64,000 nt of DNA. Source: Streptomyces sp. NBC_00683. Its GTDB lineage: Bacteria; Actinomycetota; Actinomycetes; Streptomycetales; Streptomycetaceae. The notes under the pieces are model-generated. The model made no database searches. It was not told where the DNA came from and saw nothing but the letters and a program-made list of their open reading frames with translations. Of the stretch, positions 17,323 to 26,121 are shown in pieces. Location of the stretch: the NCBI RefSeq assembly GCF_036226745.1, contig NZ_CP109013.1, positions 6,448,001 through 6,512,000 of the forward strand, read 5' to 3'. The position numbers were made by a program, and so were the translations under genes. Within the stretch, counting starts at the first letter, position 1. Each line of letters opens with the position of its first letter.

Positions 17323-17901
17323 GTGACGGTCAATATGACCAAGGGTCAGGCCATCAGCCTGCAGAAGAGCGACGGGGGGACCCTGACCGCGGTACGGATG
17401 GGGCTCGGCTGGCAGGCGGCTCCGCGCCGCGGTCTGTTCGGCTCGCGCACCCGGGAGATCGACCTGGACGCCTCGGCGGTGCTCTTCGCCGACAAGCAGC
17501 CCGTGGACGTCGTGTTCTTCCGTCACCTCGTCAGCGACGACGGCTCGGTCAAGCACACCGGCGACAACCTGGTCGGCGGCGCCGGCTCGGGGGGCGACGA
17601 CGAGGCGATCCTCGTCGACCTGCAGCGGGTCCCGGTCCACATCGACCAGATCGTCTTCACGGTGAACTCCTTCACCGGCCAGACGTTCCAGGAAGTGCAG
17701 AACGCCTTCTGCCGCATCGTCGACGAGACGAACGGCCAGGAGCTCGCCCGCTACACGCTCGACGGCGGCGGCCAGTACACGGCCCAGATCATGGCCAAGG
17801 TGCACCGTGCGGGCAGCGGATGGCAGATGACCGCCCTCGGAAACCCGGCCAACGGTCGGACCTTCCAGGACCTGATGCCGTCCATCCTGCCGCACCTGTA
17901 G
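17323..17901 (+). CDS. TerD-family (tellurium/stress) protein
   Basis: 192 residues, one complete TerD domain. TerD proteins bind Ca2+ and take part in tellurite and general chemical-stress responses and in Streptomyces differentiation. The Ca-binding acidic loop DNLVGGAGSGGDDEAI and the KGQAISL start of the fold are present. GTG 17323 follows GGAGAGGGGA. It is followed after a hairpin (17934-17967) by a TerD fusion protein and then a TerC gene, forming a small Ter cluster without TerA, TerB or TerE. Confidence 0.9.
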   Translation: MTVNMTKGQAISLQKSDGGTLTAVRMGLGWQAAPRRGLFGSRTREIDLDASAVLFADKQPVDVVFFRHLVSDDGSVKHTGDNLVGGAGSGGDDEAILVDLQRVPVHIDQIVFTVNSFTGQTFQEVQNAFCRIVDETNGQELARYTLDGGGQYTAQIMAKVHRAGSGWQMTALGNPANGRTFQDLMPSILPHL

Positions 17902-17907
17902 CAGGAC

Positions 17908-17921
17908 CGGACCGCGGTCCG
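17908..17921. repeat. 14-bp perfect palindrome after terD
   Basis: CGGACCGCGGTCCG is fully self-complementary. It sits seven bases after the TerD stop and before a stronger hairpin. It may be part of the transcription stop or a protein site. Confidence 0.4.
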
Positions 17922-17933
17922 ACGTCAGTACGA

Positions 17934-17967
17934 GCAGCTCCCGGAGGCAACCGCCGCCGGGAGCTGC
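17934..17967. terminator. Hairpin between terD and the TerD fusion gene
   Basis: Perfect 11-bp stem (17934-17944 with 17957-17967) and a 12-base loop. It could end or attenuate terD transcripts, leaving the fusion gene to read-through or its own promoter. Confidence 0.55.
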
Positions 17968-18010
17968 GCCCATGGCAGGGCACCACACCGAACGTCGAGG
18001 GGACAGGGCA

Positions 18011-19945
18011 ATGACGGCCGAGCTGGTCCGGGGGCAGAATCACACGTTGCCCCAGACCCGTCTGGAGATCAGGGTGTCGGCGGGCTCACCCGTCGTGGCC
18101 GGTGCCACGCTCGGGGACGAGCAGGGCACGGTCCACGGCGTCGAGTGGATCGCCCACCCCGGATCGCCCCAGCTGCCCGGACTCGAGGTGTCCAGGCAGG
18201 CAGCGGCCGACCACCGGCTCGCAGTCGACCTGGAGGCGCTCCCCGACGCGGTGCACCGCGTCACCGTGCTCCTGGCCCTTCCCCTGGGGGCGGGCAGGCC
18301 CGTCCGGTTCGGTGCGGTCGCCGCGCCGTTCGTCGCCGTCACCGGACTCGACGGCACCGAGATCGCCACTTTCACCCTGACGGGCCTGGACGCCGAGTCC
18401 GCCGTGACGGCACTGGAGCTCTACCGCCGGCAGGGGGTCTGGAAGGTCCGTGCCGTCGGCCAGGGATACGCCGCCGGGCTCGCCGAGATGCTCGCCGACC
18501 AGGGCGTGGCACAGGCCGCTGAGCTGGCGCGCTCGATACAGGAGGCGGTCGCCTCCGGCCTGGCCCGCTCCGTGACGCCCCCGCCGCCGCGCACCGCGGA
18601 CGGGGGGCGCGTACGTCACCCGGCCGGCCCCGTTCCGCCCACGGGCGGCGGTCAGCCCCACACCCGGGGTTCCGAGCCCGTCGGTGAACCGTCCCCGCCG
18701 GTGGCCGACCCCACGACGGGCGGCCCGATCGACTACGCGCATCCGCGCCGCCAGACCACCGCACCGCCCCCGCCCCCTCCGGTGGCCCCTCCCGCCGCAC
18801 CGGGACAGCCCGCCCAGCCCGTCGCCGGTGACGCCACCGGCTGGTCCATGGACGAGCGCCTCTACAACCAGATCTGGGGCATGTTCGAGGACCTGGCCCG
18901 GGCCACCGCCGCCTACCGCAGCGCGGTCGACTTCGCCGAGTCCCGGATGGACCAGGAGCTCGACAGGGCACTGTCCGACCCGCGCAGCCGCATCGGCGGC
19001 ACCGGTGACCGGGCCCGTGAGGAGGCCCGGGCCAAGCGCGACGAGCTGACCGCGCGGGCGCGTGAGGCGCTGGACCGCGATCTCGCCCAGCTGGCCGCCG
19101 AGTCCGCCGTGGTCGAGCCCGCGCTCCCCGCCGCGTACGCGGGCTGGGGCAATCCCGTCTGGCACGCCTACCGGGTGCCGATGGAGATCCCGATGGCGCT
19201 GCGCATCGGCGACCTCCACCTGCCCGAGCGCACCGACCTGCACATCCCGCTGCTGGTGCGGCTGCCGCTGGAACGAGGGATTTGGGTCGACAGCGGCCGT
19301 ACGGCGTCCGAGGCCTCCGCTCTGGCGGACAGCGACCAGTTGCGCCGGCTGGGCATGGAAACCGCGGTCGCCCTGGCCGCCCGGATGCTCGCCGTCTATC
19401 CCGCGGACGAGTTCTCGGTGCATGTCATCGACCCCGCAGGCTCCGCGGCCGGTGCGCTGGCGCCCCTGGTCGGCTCCGGGGTCCTCGCGGAGCCGCCCGC
19501 CGCCGGTGCCGGGGGAGTGGCTTCGGTGCTCGCCCGGCTGACGCGACGCGTCGACCTGGTGCAGATGGCCATCAGGGCCGGTGCCGCCGACTCGCTCCCG
19601 CCGGACCTGGACACGGGCGAGCAGCTGCTGATCGTCAACGACTTCCCGCACGGTTTCGACGACCGGGCGGTCACACAGCTGCGCTATCTGGCCGACGAGG
19701 GGCCCGCCGTGGGCGTGCACCTGCTGATGGTGGCCGACCGCGAGGACGCGCGTGCCTACGGTCCCGTGCTCGATCCGCTGTGGCGGTCGCTGCTGCGGAT
19801 CACCCCGGTCGCCGACGACCATCTGGCCGATCCGTGGGTGGGCCACGCCTGGACGTACGAGCCGCTGAGGCCGCCGCAGGGCAGCCGCGTCCTGGAGCAG
19901 GTGCTCGCGCTCGTGGCCGCCGCCCGGCGTAACGGCTATCGCTGA
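18011..19945 (+). CDS. TerD domain fused to FtsK-like domain without Walker A
   Basis: 644 residues. Residues ~1-180 form a divergent TerD domain. Then come a Pro-rich linker (~195-275), a charged helical segment (~276-365), and a C-terminal domain (~367-640) resembling FtsK/HerA-type cores: a strand at GIWVDSG, DEFSVHVIDPAGSAAGALAPL, and QLLIVNDFPHGFDDRAVTQL followed by GVHLLMVAD. Where an FtsK ATPase would have GxxGSGKS it has VDSGRTASEAS, so ATP binding is doubtful. ATG 18011 follows GAGGGGACAGG. Start and architecture are secure; the FtsK relation is my inference. It probably acts with the adjacent TerD. Confidence 0.75.
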   Translation: MTAELVRGQNHTLPQTRLEIRVSAGSPVVAGATLGDEQGTVHGVEWIAHPGSPQLPGLEVSRQAAADHRLAVDLEALPDAVHRVTVLLALPLGAGRPVRFGAVAAPFVAVTGLDGTEIATFTLTGLDAESAVTALELYRRQGVWKVRAVGQGYAAGLAEMLADQGVAQAAELARSIQEAVASGLARSVTPPPPRTADGGRVRHPAGPVPPTGGGQPHTRGSEPVGEPSPPVADPTTGGPIDYAHPRRQTTAPPPPPPVAPPAAPGQPAQPVAGDATGWSMDERLYNQIWGMFEDLARATAAYRSAVDFAESRMDQELDRALSDPRSRIGGTGDRAREEARAKRDELTARAREALDRDLAQLAAESAVVEPALPAAYAGWGNPVWHAYRVPMEIPMALRIGDLHLPERTDLHIPLLVRLPLERGIWVDSGRTASEASALADSDQLRRLGMETAVALAARMLAVYPADEFSVHVIDPAGSAAGALAPLVGSGVLAEPPAAGAGGVASVLARLTRRVDLVQMAIRAGAADSLPPDLDTGEQLLIVNDFPHGFDDRAVTQLRYLADEGPAVGVHLLMVADREDARAYGPVLDPLWRSLLRITPVADDHLADPWVGHAWTYEPLRPPQGSRVLEQVLALVAAARRNGYR

Positions 19946-20016
19946 TTCCGGGCGCCCCCGGGGAGACTCCGTAAAGCGGCATGACCAGCCCTTTTGGCGC
20001 CCCCTTGCCTGGGACT

Positions 20017-20045
20017 TTACCTTTTCTTGGGAGTTCCTGTACTGT
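20017..20045 (+). promoter_or_regulatory. Putative terC promoter
   Basis: TACTGT (20040-20045) fits TAnnnT, with a weak TTACCT -35 seventeen bases upstream. It predicts a start near 20052, immediately before the first strand of the riboswitch, which supports both calls. Confidence 0.45.
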
Positions 20046-20054
20046 TCTTTGGGC

Positions 20055-20161
20055 GGAGGGGAGTACTCCCGATCGCGACGTTCCCGTCAGTACGGACTGT
20101 GACCGGTCCCGGGGCGTCGGCCCCGTGCGCAACCCGCGCACCCTGGGTGGAAGAGACCTCC
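20055..20161 (+). promoter_or_regulatory. yybP-ykoY (Mn2+) riboswitch upstream of terC
   Basis: The leader has the two invariant parts of this class: GGGGAGTA (20058-20065), and at the 3' side AGAGACCTC (20152-20160). GGAGG (20055-20059) pairs with CCTCC (20157-20161) to form P1. The 3' strand CCTCCGGCAG (20157-20166) is a perfect 10-base complement of CTGCCGGAGG (20196-20205), which contains the terC Shine-Dalgarno sequence. Metal binding would hold P1 and free the ribosome site; without metal the site is sequestered. The class is known to sense Mn2+ and commonly precedes TerC genes. Confidence 0.82.
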
Positions 20162-20209
20162 GGCAGCGACGACGCTGATCTATAGCCGTAGCGAACTGCC
20201 GGAGGCGCA

Positions 20210-21217
20210 GTGGACGTTTCATGGACCGTTTGGACGTTGACCATTCTTGGTCTCGTCGCCCTCATCTCCGTCGACTTCTTCATCGGGCGCAAGCCCCATG
20301 ACGTGTCGACCAAGGAAGCCGGAATCTGGACCATCGTCTGGATCGTGCTGGCCGCGCTCTTCGGGCTCGGCCTGCTGGTCCTCGGCGAGACCCAGGCCTC
20401 GGGCGAATTCTTCGCCGGTTACATCACCGAGAAATCGCTCAGCGTCGACAATCTCTTCGTCTTCGTCCTGATCATGGCGAAGTTCTCGGTGCCCTCACAC
20501 CTCCAGCAGCGGGTGCTGCTCGTCGGTGTGCTGATCGCGCTGGTGCTCCGAACGATCTTCATCGCGGCCGGCGCCGCGGTCATCGCCAACTTCTCGTGGG
20601 TCTTCTACATCTTCGGCGCGTTCCTGATCTACACCGCCTGGAAGCTCATCCAGGAGGCGCGGGCAGGCGACGAGGAGGACGAGTTCGAGGAGAACCGTCT
20701 CCTGAAGTCGATCGAGCACCGCTTCGGTGTCGCCGACAGGTACCACGGGACGAAGCTCTTCATCCGCAACAACGGCAAGCGCGTCATGACCCCGCTCATG
20801 GTGGTCATGCTCGCCATCGGCACCACCGATGTGCTGTTCGCGCTGGACTCCATCCCCGCGATCTTCGGGCTGACCCAGGACCCGTACATTGTCTTCACCG
20901 CCAACGCGTTCGCTCTGATGGGCCTGCGTCAGCTGTACTTCCTCATCGGCGGTCTGCTGAAGAAGCTGGTCCACCTCAGCTACGGGCTCTCGGTGATCCT
21001 CGGCTTCATCGGCGTCAAGCTGGTGCTGCACGCACTCCACGAGTCCGGGGTGCACGTCCCCGAGATCTCCATCCCGTTCTCCCTCGCCTTCATCTGCGGC
21101 GTCCTGGTGGTCACCACGATCACCAGCCTGATCGCCAACAAGAAGACGGCGGCGGCGGAGGCCGAGAAGGCGGAGGCGTCCGACGAGGAGAGCAAGAGCA
21201 TCGGCGCCCAGAAGTAG
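20210..21217 (+). CDS. TerC-family membrane protein (probable Mn2+ exporter)
   Basis: 335 residues, polytopic TerC protein with about eight to nine membrane helices and the conserved acidic motifs EKSLSVDNLFVFVLI and FALDSIPAIF. TerC proteins of this kind export Mn2+, often metallating secreted enzymes. GTG 20210 has GGAGG five bases upstream, and this site is inside the predicted riboswitch expression platform. The ~30-residue C-terminal tail is Ala/Glu/Lys-rich and cytosolic. Mn2+ as substrate is inferred from the riboswitch; tellurite resistance is the historical family name. Confidence 0.9.
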   Translation: MDVSWTVWTLTILGLVALISVDFFIGRKPHDVSTKEAGIWTIVWIVLAALFGLGLLVLGETQASGEFFAGYITEKSLSVDNLFVFVLIMAKFSVPSHLQQRVLLVGVLIALVLRTIFIAAGAAVIANFSWVFYIFGAFLIYTAWKLIQEARAGDEEDEFEENRLLKSIEHRFGVADRYHGTKLFIRNNGKRVMTPLMVVMLAIGTTDVLFALDSIPAIFGLTQDPYIVFTANAFALMGLRQLYFLIGGLLKKLVHLSYGLSVILGFIGVKLVLHALHESGVHVPEISIPFSLAFICGVLVVTTITSLIANKKTAAAEAEKAEASDEESKSIGAQK

Positions 21218-21273
21218 ACCGGAAGCAGGACCGGCGGAAGCAGAGCCGGTAGACGCACGATCAGCGGACGAAT

Positions 21274-21306
21274 CGGCGGCCGGGGCCAACAGGCACCCGG
21301 CCGCCG
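21274..21306. terminator. Bidirectional terminator between terC and MBL gene
   Basis: 11-bp perfect stem (21274-21284 with 21296-21306) between two convergent genes. It can stop transcription from both sides; its right arm ends just before the MBL stop codon. Confidence 0.65.
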
Positions 21307-21309
21307 GTG

Positions 21310-21966
21310 TCACCAGCCGCGCTCGCGCCACTCCGGCAGATGAGGCCGCTCGGCGCCGAGCGTGGTGTCGTGTCCGTGCCCCGGATAGACCCAGGTCTCG
21401 TCGGGCAGCGGGTCGAAGAGCTTGGTCTCCACATCGTGGAGCAGGCTCGCGAACGCCTCCGGGTCCTTGCGCGTATTGCCGACCCCGCCGGGGAAGAGGC
21501 AGTCCCCCGTGAACAGGTGCGGCGCCCCGTGCGGGTCGTCGTAGACCAGCGCGATGGAGCCCGGGGTGTGGCCGGCCAGATGGCGGGCGGTCAGCGCGAC
21601 CCGGCCCACCCGGATCGTGTCCCCGTCCTCGACGAGTACATCGGTGGGGACCGGAATGCCCTCGGCGTCGTACCGTCCCGCGTACGTGCGCGCCCCGGTG
21701 GCCGCCACGACCTCGCCCAGGGCCTGCCAGTGGTCACCGTGCTGATGCGTGGTGACGACCGAGGTGATCGAGTCGTCGCCGATCAGCTGCAGCAGGGTCC
21801 CGGCCTCGTTCGCCGCGTCGATCAGGAGCTGCTCGCCGGTCGCCCGGCAGCGCAGCAGATAGGCGTTGTTGTTCATCGGGCCCACAGCGACCTTGGAGAT
21901 CATCAGATCCGTCAGCTCGTGCACATTCGCAGGTCCGCCGACCTTGACCGCTCCGCTGTACGTCAT
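21310..21966 (-). CDS. MBL-fold metallo-hydrolase (glyoxalase II-like)
   Basis: 218 residues with a full metallo-beta-lactamase fold metal site: THQHGDHW (HxHxDH), AGHTPGS (His), FTGDCLFPG (bridging Asp) and YPGHGHD (His). The size and motifs fit hydroxyacylglutathione hydrolase-like proteins. In an actinobacterium the thiol would more likely be mycothiol than glutathione. It lies 10 bases downstream of a mycothiol-dependent-type gene on the same strand, so the pair is probably one operon for thiol-conjugate metabolism. The actual substrate is unknown. Confidence 0.85.
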   Translation of the reverse strand: MTYSGAVKVGGPANVHELTDLMISKVAVGPMNNNAYLLRCRATGEQLLIDAANEAGTLLQLIGDDSITSVVTTHQHGDHWQALGEVVAATGARTYAGRYDAEGIPVPTDVLVEDGDTIRVGRVALTARHLAGHTPGSIALVYDDPHGAPHLFTGDCLFPGGVGNTRKDPEAFASLLHDVETKLFDPLPDETWVYPGHGHDTTLGAERPHLPEWRERGW

Positions 21967-21976
21967 ACGTCTCAGC

Positions 21977-22666
21977 CTATAGCGGGGGCAGTACGGGAAG
22001 GGGGCCGCCTTCCGCGGTGAGCCCGGAGCCGTCGCGGCGCCCGCAGAGCCAGCCGAGGATGTCGGTCGCGCTGCCCCGGACCACGACCGGTCCGGCGTCC
22101 GCGCCCCCGCCGGTGGTCCAGAGGCTGCCGTCCGCAGTCACCGCCGTCGTGGGCGGCACGGCGGAATGCCCGGCGAACCGCTCCGCCAGGAAGTCGTTCT
22201 CCCGGATCACGAACTCCTCCGGAAGGTCCTCCAGCTCGTAGCCGATCCCCAGGTCGACATGGTGCAGCTCGATCTCGACCCAGCGGCGGAACGGGACCCG
22301 GGAGGCGGAGTCCGTCACGCCGTTGCGCATCGTGATCGTGCGGGACCAGTCGGCGGGCGCCCCGGCAGCCGCCAGGAAGCCGTCCCCGCTGCCGCGCAGG
22401 TCGGCGAGCTGCTCGGCGAGTGGGCGGGGCGCGTCGCGGTCGATGTCGGCGTCCCGGGTTTCGCTGCTCGCGTACATGGGGCGGCCCTGGAGAACATTTA
22501 CGAGGGCGTCGGCGTTACGTGACAGGTGGGCGAGGACATGTCCTCTGCTCCAGCCCGGCAGCCGTGACGGCTCGGCGACGGCGGCGTTGTCCAGTTTGCC
22601 CGTCGCGCTCAGGAGCCGTTCGGTCGCTTCACGTACAGCGTCCAGGTCGTGCACATGATCAATCAT
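21977..22666 (-). CDS. Maleylpyruvate isomerase-family mycothiol-dependent protein
   Basis: 229 residues with the DinB-like four-helix fold used by mycothiol-dependent enzymes: LPGWSRGHVLAHLSRNADAL carries the first metal His, and VEIELHHVDLGIGYE carries the second His pair. Family members perform mycothiol-dependent isomerisations or thiol transfers. ATG 22666 matches the usual family N-terminus (MIDHVHDLDAV); an in-frame start at 22693 would add nine residues. The mRNA may be nearly leaderless, as no ribosome site is clear. Operon with the MBL hydrolase. Confidence 0.82.
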   Translation of the reverse strand: MIDHVHDLDAVREATERLLSATGKLDNAAVAEPSRLPGWSRGHVLAHLSRNADALVNVLQGRPMYASSETRDADIDRDAPRPLAEQLADLRGSGDGFLAAAGAPADWSRTITMRNGVTDSASRVPFRRWVEIELHHVDLGIGYELEDLPEEFVIRENDFLAERFAGHSAVPPTTAVTADGSLWTTGGGADAGPVVVRGSATDILGWLCGRRDGSGLTAEGGPLPVLPPL

Positions 22667-22724
22667 GAGGCCGAGCCTAGCCTCGCCACTCATTCGGGTG
22701 AAGGAGTCATCAGCCGTCCGTAAA

Positions 22725-22740
22725 TCGAATGCGCGTGCTA
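22725..22740 (+). promoter_or_regulatory. Degenerate LexA-box-like site before uvrA
   Basis: TCGAAT-N4-GTGCTA agrees with the actinobacterial LexA box TCGAAC-N4-GTTCGA at 9 of 12 positions and is 101-116 bases before the uvrA GTG. No RecA-NDp promoter is present here. Plausible but unproven. Confidence 0.35.
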
Positions 22741-22840
22741 TACGCTCGGAGTCGAAACTCCCTACATCGCTGTGGCGCCCCCCATACCCTGGGACAGGGG
22801 CTCAGTTCCCCCACTTCTCTCCAGAAAGGTGCGGACCGGC

Positions 22841-25800
22841 GTGGCCGACCGTCTCATCGTCCGTGGCGCGCGCGAGCACAACCTGAAGAACGTCTCGCTC
22901 GACCTCCCCCGTGACTCCCTCATCGTCTTCACCGGGCTCTCCGGGTCGGGCAAGTCCTCGCTCGCGTTCGACACGATCTTCGCCGAGGGGCAGCGGCGCT
23001 ACGTGGAGTCGCTCTCCTCGTACGCACGGCAGTTCCTCGGCCAGATGGACAAGCCGGACGTCGACTTCATCGAAGGTCTGTCGCCCGCCGTCTCCATCGA
23101 CCAGAAGTCGACCTCGCGCAACCCGCGCTCGACGGTCGGCACCATCACCGAGGTCTACGACTACCTCCGGCTGCTCTTCGCCAGGATCGGCAAGCCGCAC
23201 TGCCCCGAGTGCGCCAGGCCCATCTCCCGCCAGTCGCCCCAAGCCATCGTCGACAAGGTCCTCGGCCTGCCCGAGGGCAGCCGCTTCCAGGTGCTCTCCC
23301 CGCTGGTGCGCGAGCGCAAGGGCGAGTTCGTCGACCTCTTCGCCGATCTGCAGACCAAGGGCTACAGCAGGGCCCGGGTCGACGGCGCGACGATCCAGCT
23401 CTCCGAGCCGCCCACGCTGAAGAAGCAGGAGAAGCACACCATCGAGGTGGTCATCGACCGCCTCACGGTGAAGGACAGCGCCAAGCGCCGGCTGACCGAC
23501 TCGGTCGAGACCGCGCTCGGCCTCTCCGGAGGCATGGTCGTACTCGACTTCGTCGACCTCCCGGAGGACGACCCCGAGCGTGAGCGGATGTTCTCCGAGC
23601 ACCTCTACTGCCCGTACGACGACCTGTCCTTCGAGGAGCTCGAGCCGCGCTCCTTCTCCTTCAACTCGCCCTTCGGCGCCTGCCCGGACTGCACGGGCAT
23701 CGGTACGCGCATGGAGGTGGACCCGGAGCTGATCGTCCCGGACGAGGACAAGTCGCTCGACGAGGGCGCGATCCACCCCTGGTCGCACGGCCACACCAAG
23801 GAGTACTTCGGGCGCCAGATCAACGCACTCGCCGAAGCGCTCGGATTCCGTACGGACATCCCCTGGGCAGGGCTGCCGCAGCGTGCCAGGAAGGCACTGC
23901 TGCACGGCCACAAGATCCAGACCGAGGTGCGCTACCGCAACCGCTACGGGCGTGAGCGCGCCTACACCACCCCCGCCTTCGAGGGTGCGGTGCAGTTCGT
24001 CAAGCGGCGGCACTCCGAGGCCGAGAGCGACTCCAGCCGGGAGCGCTTCGAGGGCTACATGCGTGAGGTGCCCTGCCCGACCTGTGAGGGCACCCGGCTC
24101 AAGCCGATCGTGCTCGCGGTGACGGTGATGGAGAAGTCCATCGCCCAGGTCGCCGCGATGTCGATCAGCGAGTGCGCCGAGTTCCTCGGCCGCCTCAAGC
24201 TGAACGCCCGCGACAAGAAGATCGCCGAGCGGGTGCTCAAGGAGGTCAACGAGCGGCTGAAGTTCCTCGTCGACGTCGGCCTCGACTACCTCTCGCTGAA
24301 CCGTGCCGCGGGAACGCTGTCCGGTGGCGAGGCCCAGCGCATCCGGCTCGCCACCCAGATCGGCTCCGGACTCGTCGGCGTGCTGTACGTGCTGGACGAG
24401 CCGTCCATCGGGCTGCACCAGCGCGACAACCACCGGCTGATCGAGACCCTGGTCCGGCTGCGCGACATGGGCAACACGCTCATCGTCGTCGAGCACGACG
24501 AGGACACCATCAAGGTGGCCGACTGGGTCGTCGACATCGGCCCCGGAGCCGGTGAGCACGGCGGCAAGGTCGTCCACTCCGGCTCGCTCAAGGACCTGCT
24601 GGCGAACAAGGCGTCGGTCACCGGGCAGTACCTGTCCGGCAAGAAGTCCATCGCGATGCCCGACATCCGGCGCCCCGTCGACCCGACGCGCCTGCTCACG
24701 GTGCACGGCGCCCGGGAGAACAACCTCCAGGACATCGACGTGTCCTTCCCGCTGGGTGTCCTCACCGCGGTCACCGGTGTCTCCGGTTCCGGGAAGTCGA
24801 CCCTGGTCAACGACATCCTGTACACCCACCTGGCCCGCGAGCTCAACGGGGCCAAGTCGGTACCCGGGCGGCACACCCGCGTCGAGGGCGACGACCTCGT
24901 CGACAAGGTGGTGCACGTCGACCAGTCGCCGATCGGCCGTACGCCCCGGTCCAACCCGGCCACGTACACCGGAGTCTTCGACCATGTCCGCAGGCTGTTC
25001 GCCGAGACGATGGAGGCGAAGGTGCGCGGCTATCTGCCGGGCCGCTTCTCCTTCAACGTCAAGGGCGGCCGCTGCGAGAACTGCTCCGGCGACGGCACGA
25101 TCAAGATCGAGATGAACTTCCTGCCCGATGTGTACGTCCCGTGCGAGGTCTGCCACGGAGCGCGGTACAACCGGGAGACGCTGGAGGTCCACTACAAGGG
25201 CAAGTCCATCGCCGAGGTGCTGGACATGCCGATCGAGGAGGGCCTGGAGTTCTTCGAGGCCGTCCCGACGATCGCCCGCCACCTCCGCACGCTCAACGAG
25301 GTCGGCCTCGGATACGTCAGGCTCGGCCAGTCCGCGCCGACACTCTCCGGCGGTGAGGCGCAGCGGGTGAAGCTGGCGAGCGAGCTGCAGAAGCGCTCCA
25401 CCGGCCGCACGGTCTACGTCCTGGACGAGCCGACGACCGGTCTGCACTTCGAGGACATCAGCAAGCTCATCACGGTGCTCTCCGGCCTGGTCGACAAGGG
25501 CAACTCGGTGATCGTCATCGAGCACAACCTCGATGTCATCAAGACCGCCGACTGGGTCATCGACATGGGCCCCGAGGGCGGCAAGGGCGGCGGCCTGGTC
25601 ATCGCCGAAGGCTCCCCGGAGCATGTCGCCTCGGTGCCTGCCAGCCACACCGGGAAGTTTCTCCAGACCGTCCTGGGAGCGGACCGGATCAGTGCGGCCA
25701 CGGTGCCCGCCGCCCGCAAGCCGGCGCGCAGGACGGCCGCGAAGAAGGCGGTCGCCGCGAAGGCGGCCCCGGCCCGCAGGACGGCCACGGCCAGGACTGC

Positions 25801-25864
25801 CAAGAAGGCCGCGGCCGAGGAGCCCGCACCGAAGAAGAAGGCCACCCGCACGCGGAAGGCCTGA
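22841..25864 (+). CDS. uvrA: Excinuclease ABC subunit A
   Basis: 1007 residues. UvrA is the dimeric ATPase that first recognises bulky DNA lesions. Both ABC modules are present: [10 protein letters not shown] and [11 protein letters not shown]alker A sites, [12 protein letters not shown] and [12 protein letters not shown] signatures, and DEPSIGLH and DEPTTGLH. Zinc-binding pairs CPEC, CPDC...CPTC and CENC...CEVC are seen. GTG 22841 gives the usual [19 protein letters not shown] start. The last ~55 residues are an Ala/Lys/Arg-rich histone-H1-like tail absent from enterobacterial UvrA. A strong terminator follows. Confidence 0.97.
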   Translation: MADRLIVRGAREHNLKNVSLDLPRDSLIVFTGLSGSGKSSLAFDTIFAEGQRRYVESLSSYARQFLGQMDKPDVDFIEGLSPAVSIDQKSTSRNPRSTVGTITEVYDYLRLLFARIGKPHCPECARPISRQSPQAIVDKVLGLPEGSRFQVLSPLVRERKGEFVDLFADLQTKGYSRARVDGATIQLSEPPTLKKQEKHTIEVVIDRLTVKDSAKRRLTDSVETALGLSGGMVVLDFVDLPEDDPERERMFSEHLYCPYDDLSFEELEPRSFSFNSPFGACPDCTGIGTRMEVDPELIVPDEDKSLDEGAIHPWSHGHTKEYFGRQINALAEALGFRTDIPWAGLPQRARKALLHGHKIQTEVRYRNRYGRERAYTTPAFEGAVQFVKRRHSEAESDSSRERFEGYMREVPCPTCEGTRLKPIVLAVTVMEKSIAQVAAMSISECAEFLGRLKLNARDKKIAERVLKEVNERLKFLVDVGLDYLSLNRAAGTLSGGEAQRIRLATQIGSGLVGVLYVLDEPSIGLHQRDNHRLIETLVRLRDMGNTLIVVEHDEDTIKVADWVVDIGPGAGEHGGKVVHSGSLKDLLANKASVTGQYLSGKKSIAMPDIRRPVDPTRLLTVHGARENNLQDIDVSFPLGVLTAVTGVSGSGKSTLVNDILYTHLARELNGAKSVPGRHTRVEGDDLVDKVVHVDQSPIGRTPRSNPATYTGVFDHVRRLFAETMEAKVRGYLPGRFSFNVKGGRCENCSGDGTIKIEMNFLPDVYVPCEVCHGARYNRETLEVHYKGKSIAEVLDMPIEEGLEFFEAVPTIARHLRTLNEVGLGYVRLGQSAPTLSGGEAQRVKLASELQKRSTGRTVYVLDEPTTGLHFEDISKLITVLSGLVDKGNSVIVIEHNLDVIKTADWVIDMGPEGGKGGGLVIAEGSPEHVASVPASHTGKFLQTVLGADRISAATVPAARKPARRTAAKKAVAAKAAPARRTATARTAKKAAAEEPAPKKKATRTRKA

Positions 25865-25876
25865 CACCGTCCGGAC

Positions 25877-25908
25877 GAGGCGGCCCCCGGCACCCCGGGG
25901 GCCGCCTC
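25877..25908. terminator. uvrA terminator
   Basis: Perfect 14-bp stem (25877-25890 with 25895-25908) and a four-base loop, 12 bases after the uvrA stop. It ends the uvrA transcript before the Rieske gene. Confidence 0.8.
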
Positions 25909-26121
25909 GGTGCCGTCCCGGCCCCCGGCCGGTCCCGACCCGGTCCCGGCCTTCGCCGTCCGTGGTCCGGGCGGGGCCGGTCGAAGGGGCGGCGTTCTCC
26001 GCCGGTATCGTCGGGTCTGTCGCCGATGCCTTCAGGTGCGGCCTGGGCCCGATGTCCGTGGGCATCCGGTGCCCCGGGGCGGAAACGGCGGCTCTCTGTC
26101 CCCCCGACCAGTGGAGACCGC

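Noticed and set aside
20210..21217. Tellurite resistance as the main function of TerC
   Set aside because: The manganese riboswitch in its leader and known family members point to Mn2+ export; tellurite resistance is only the historical name.
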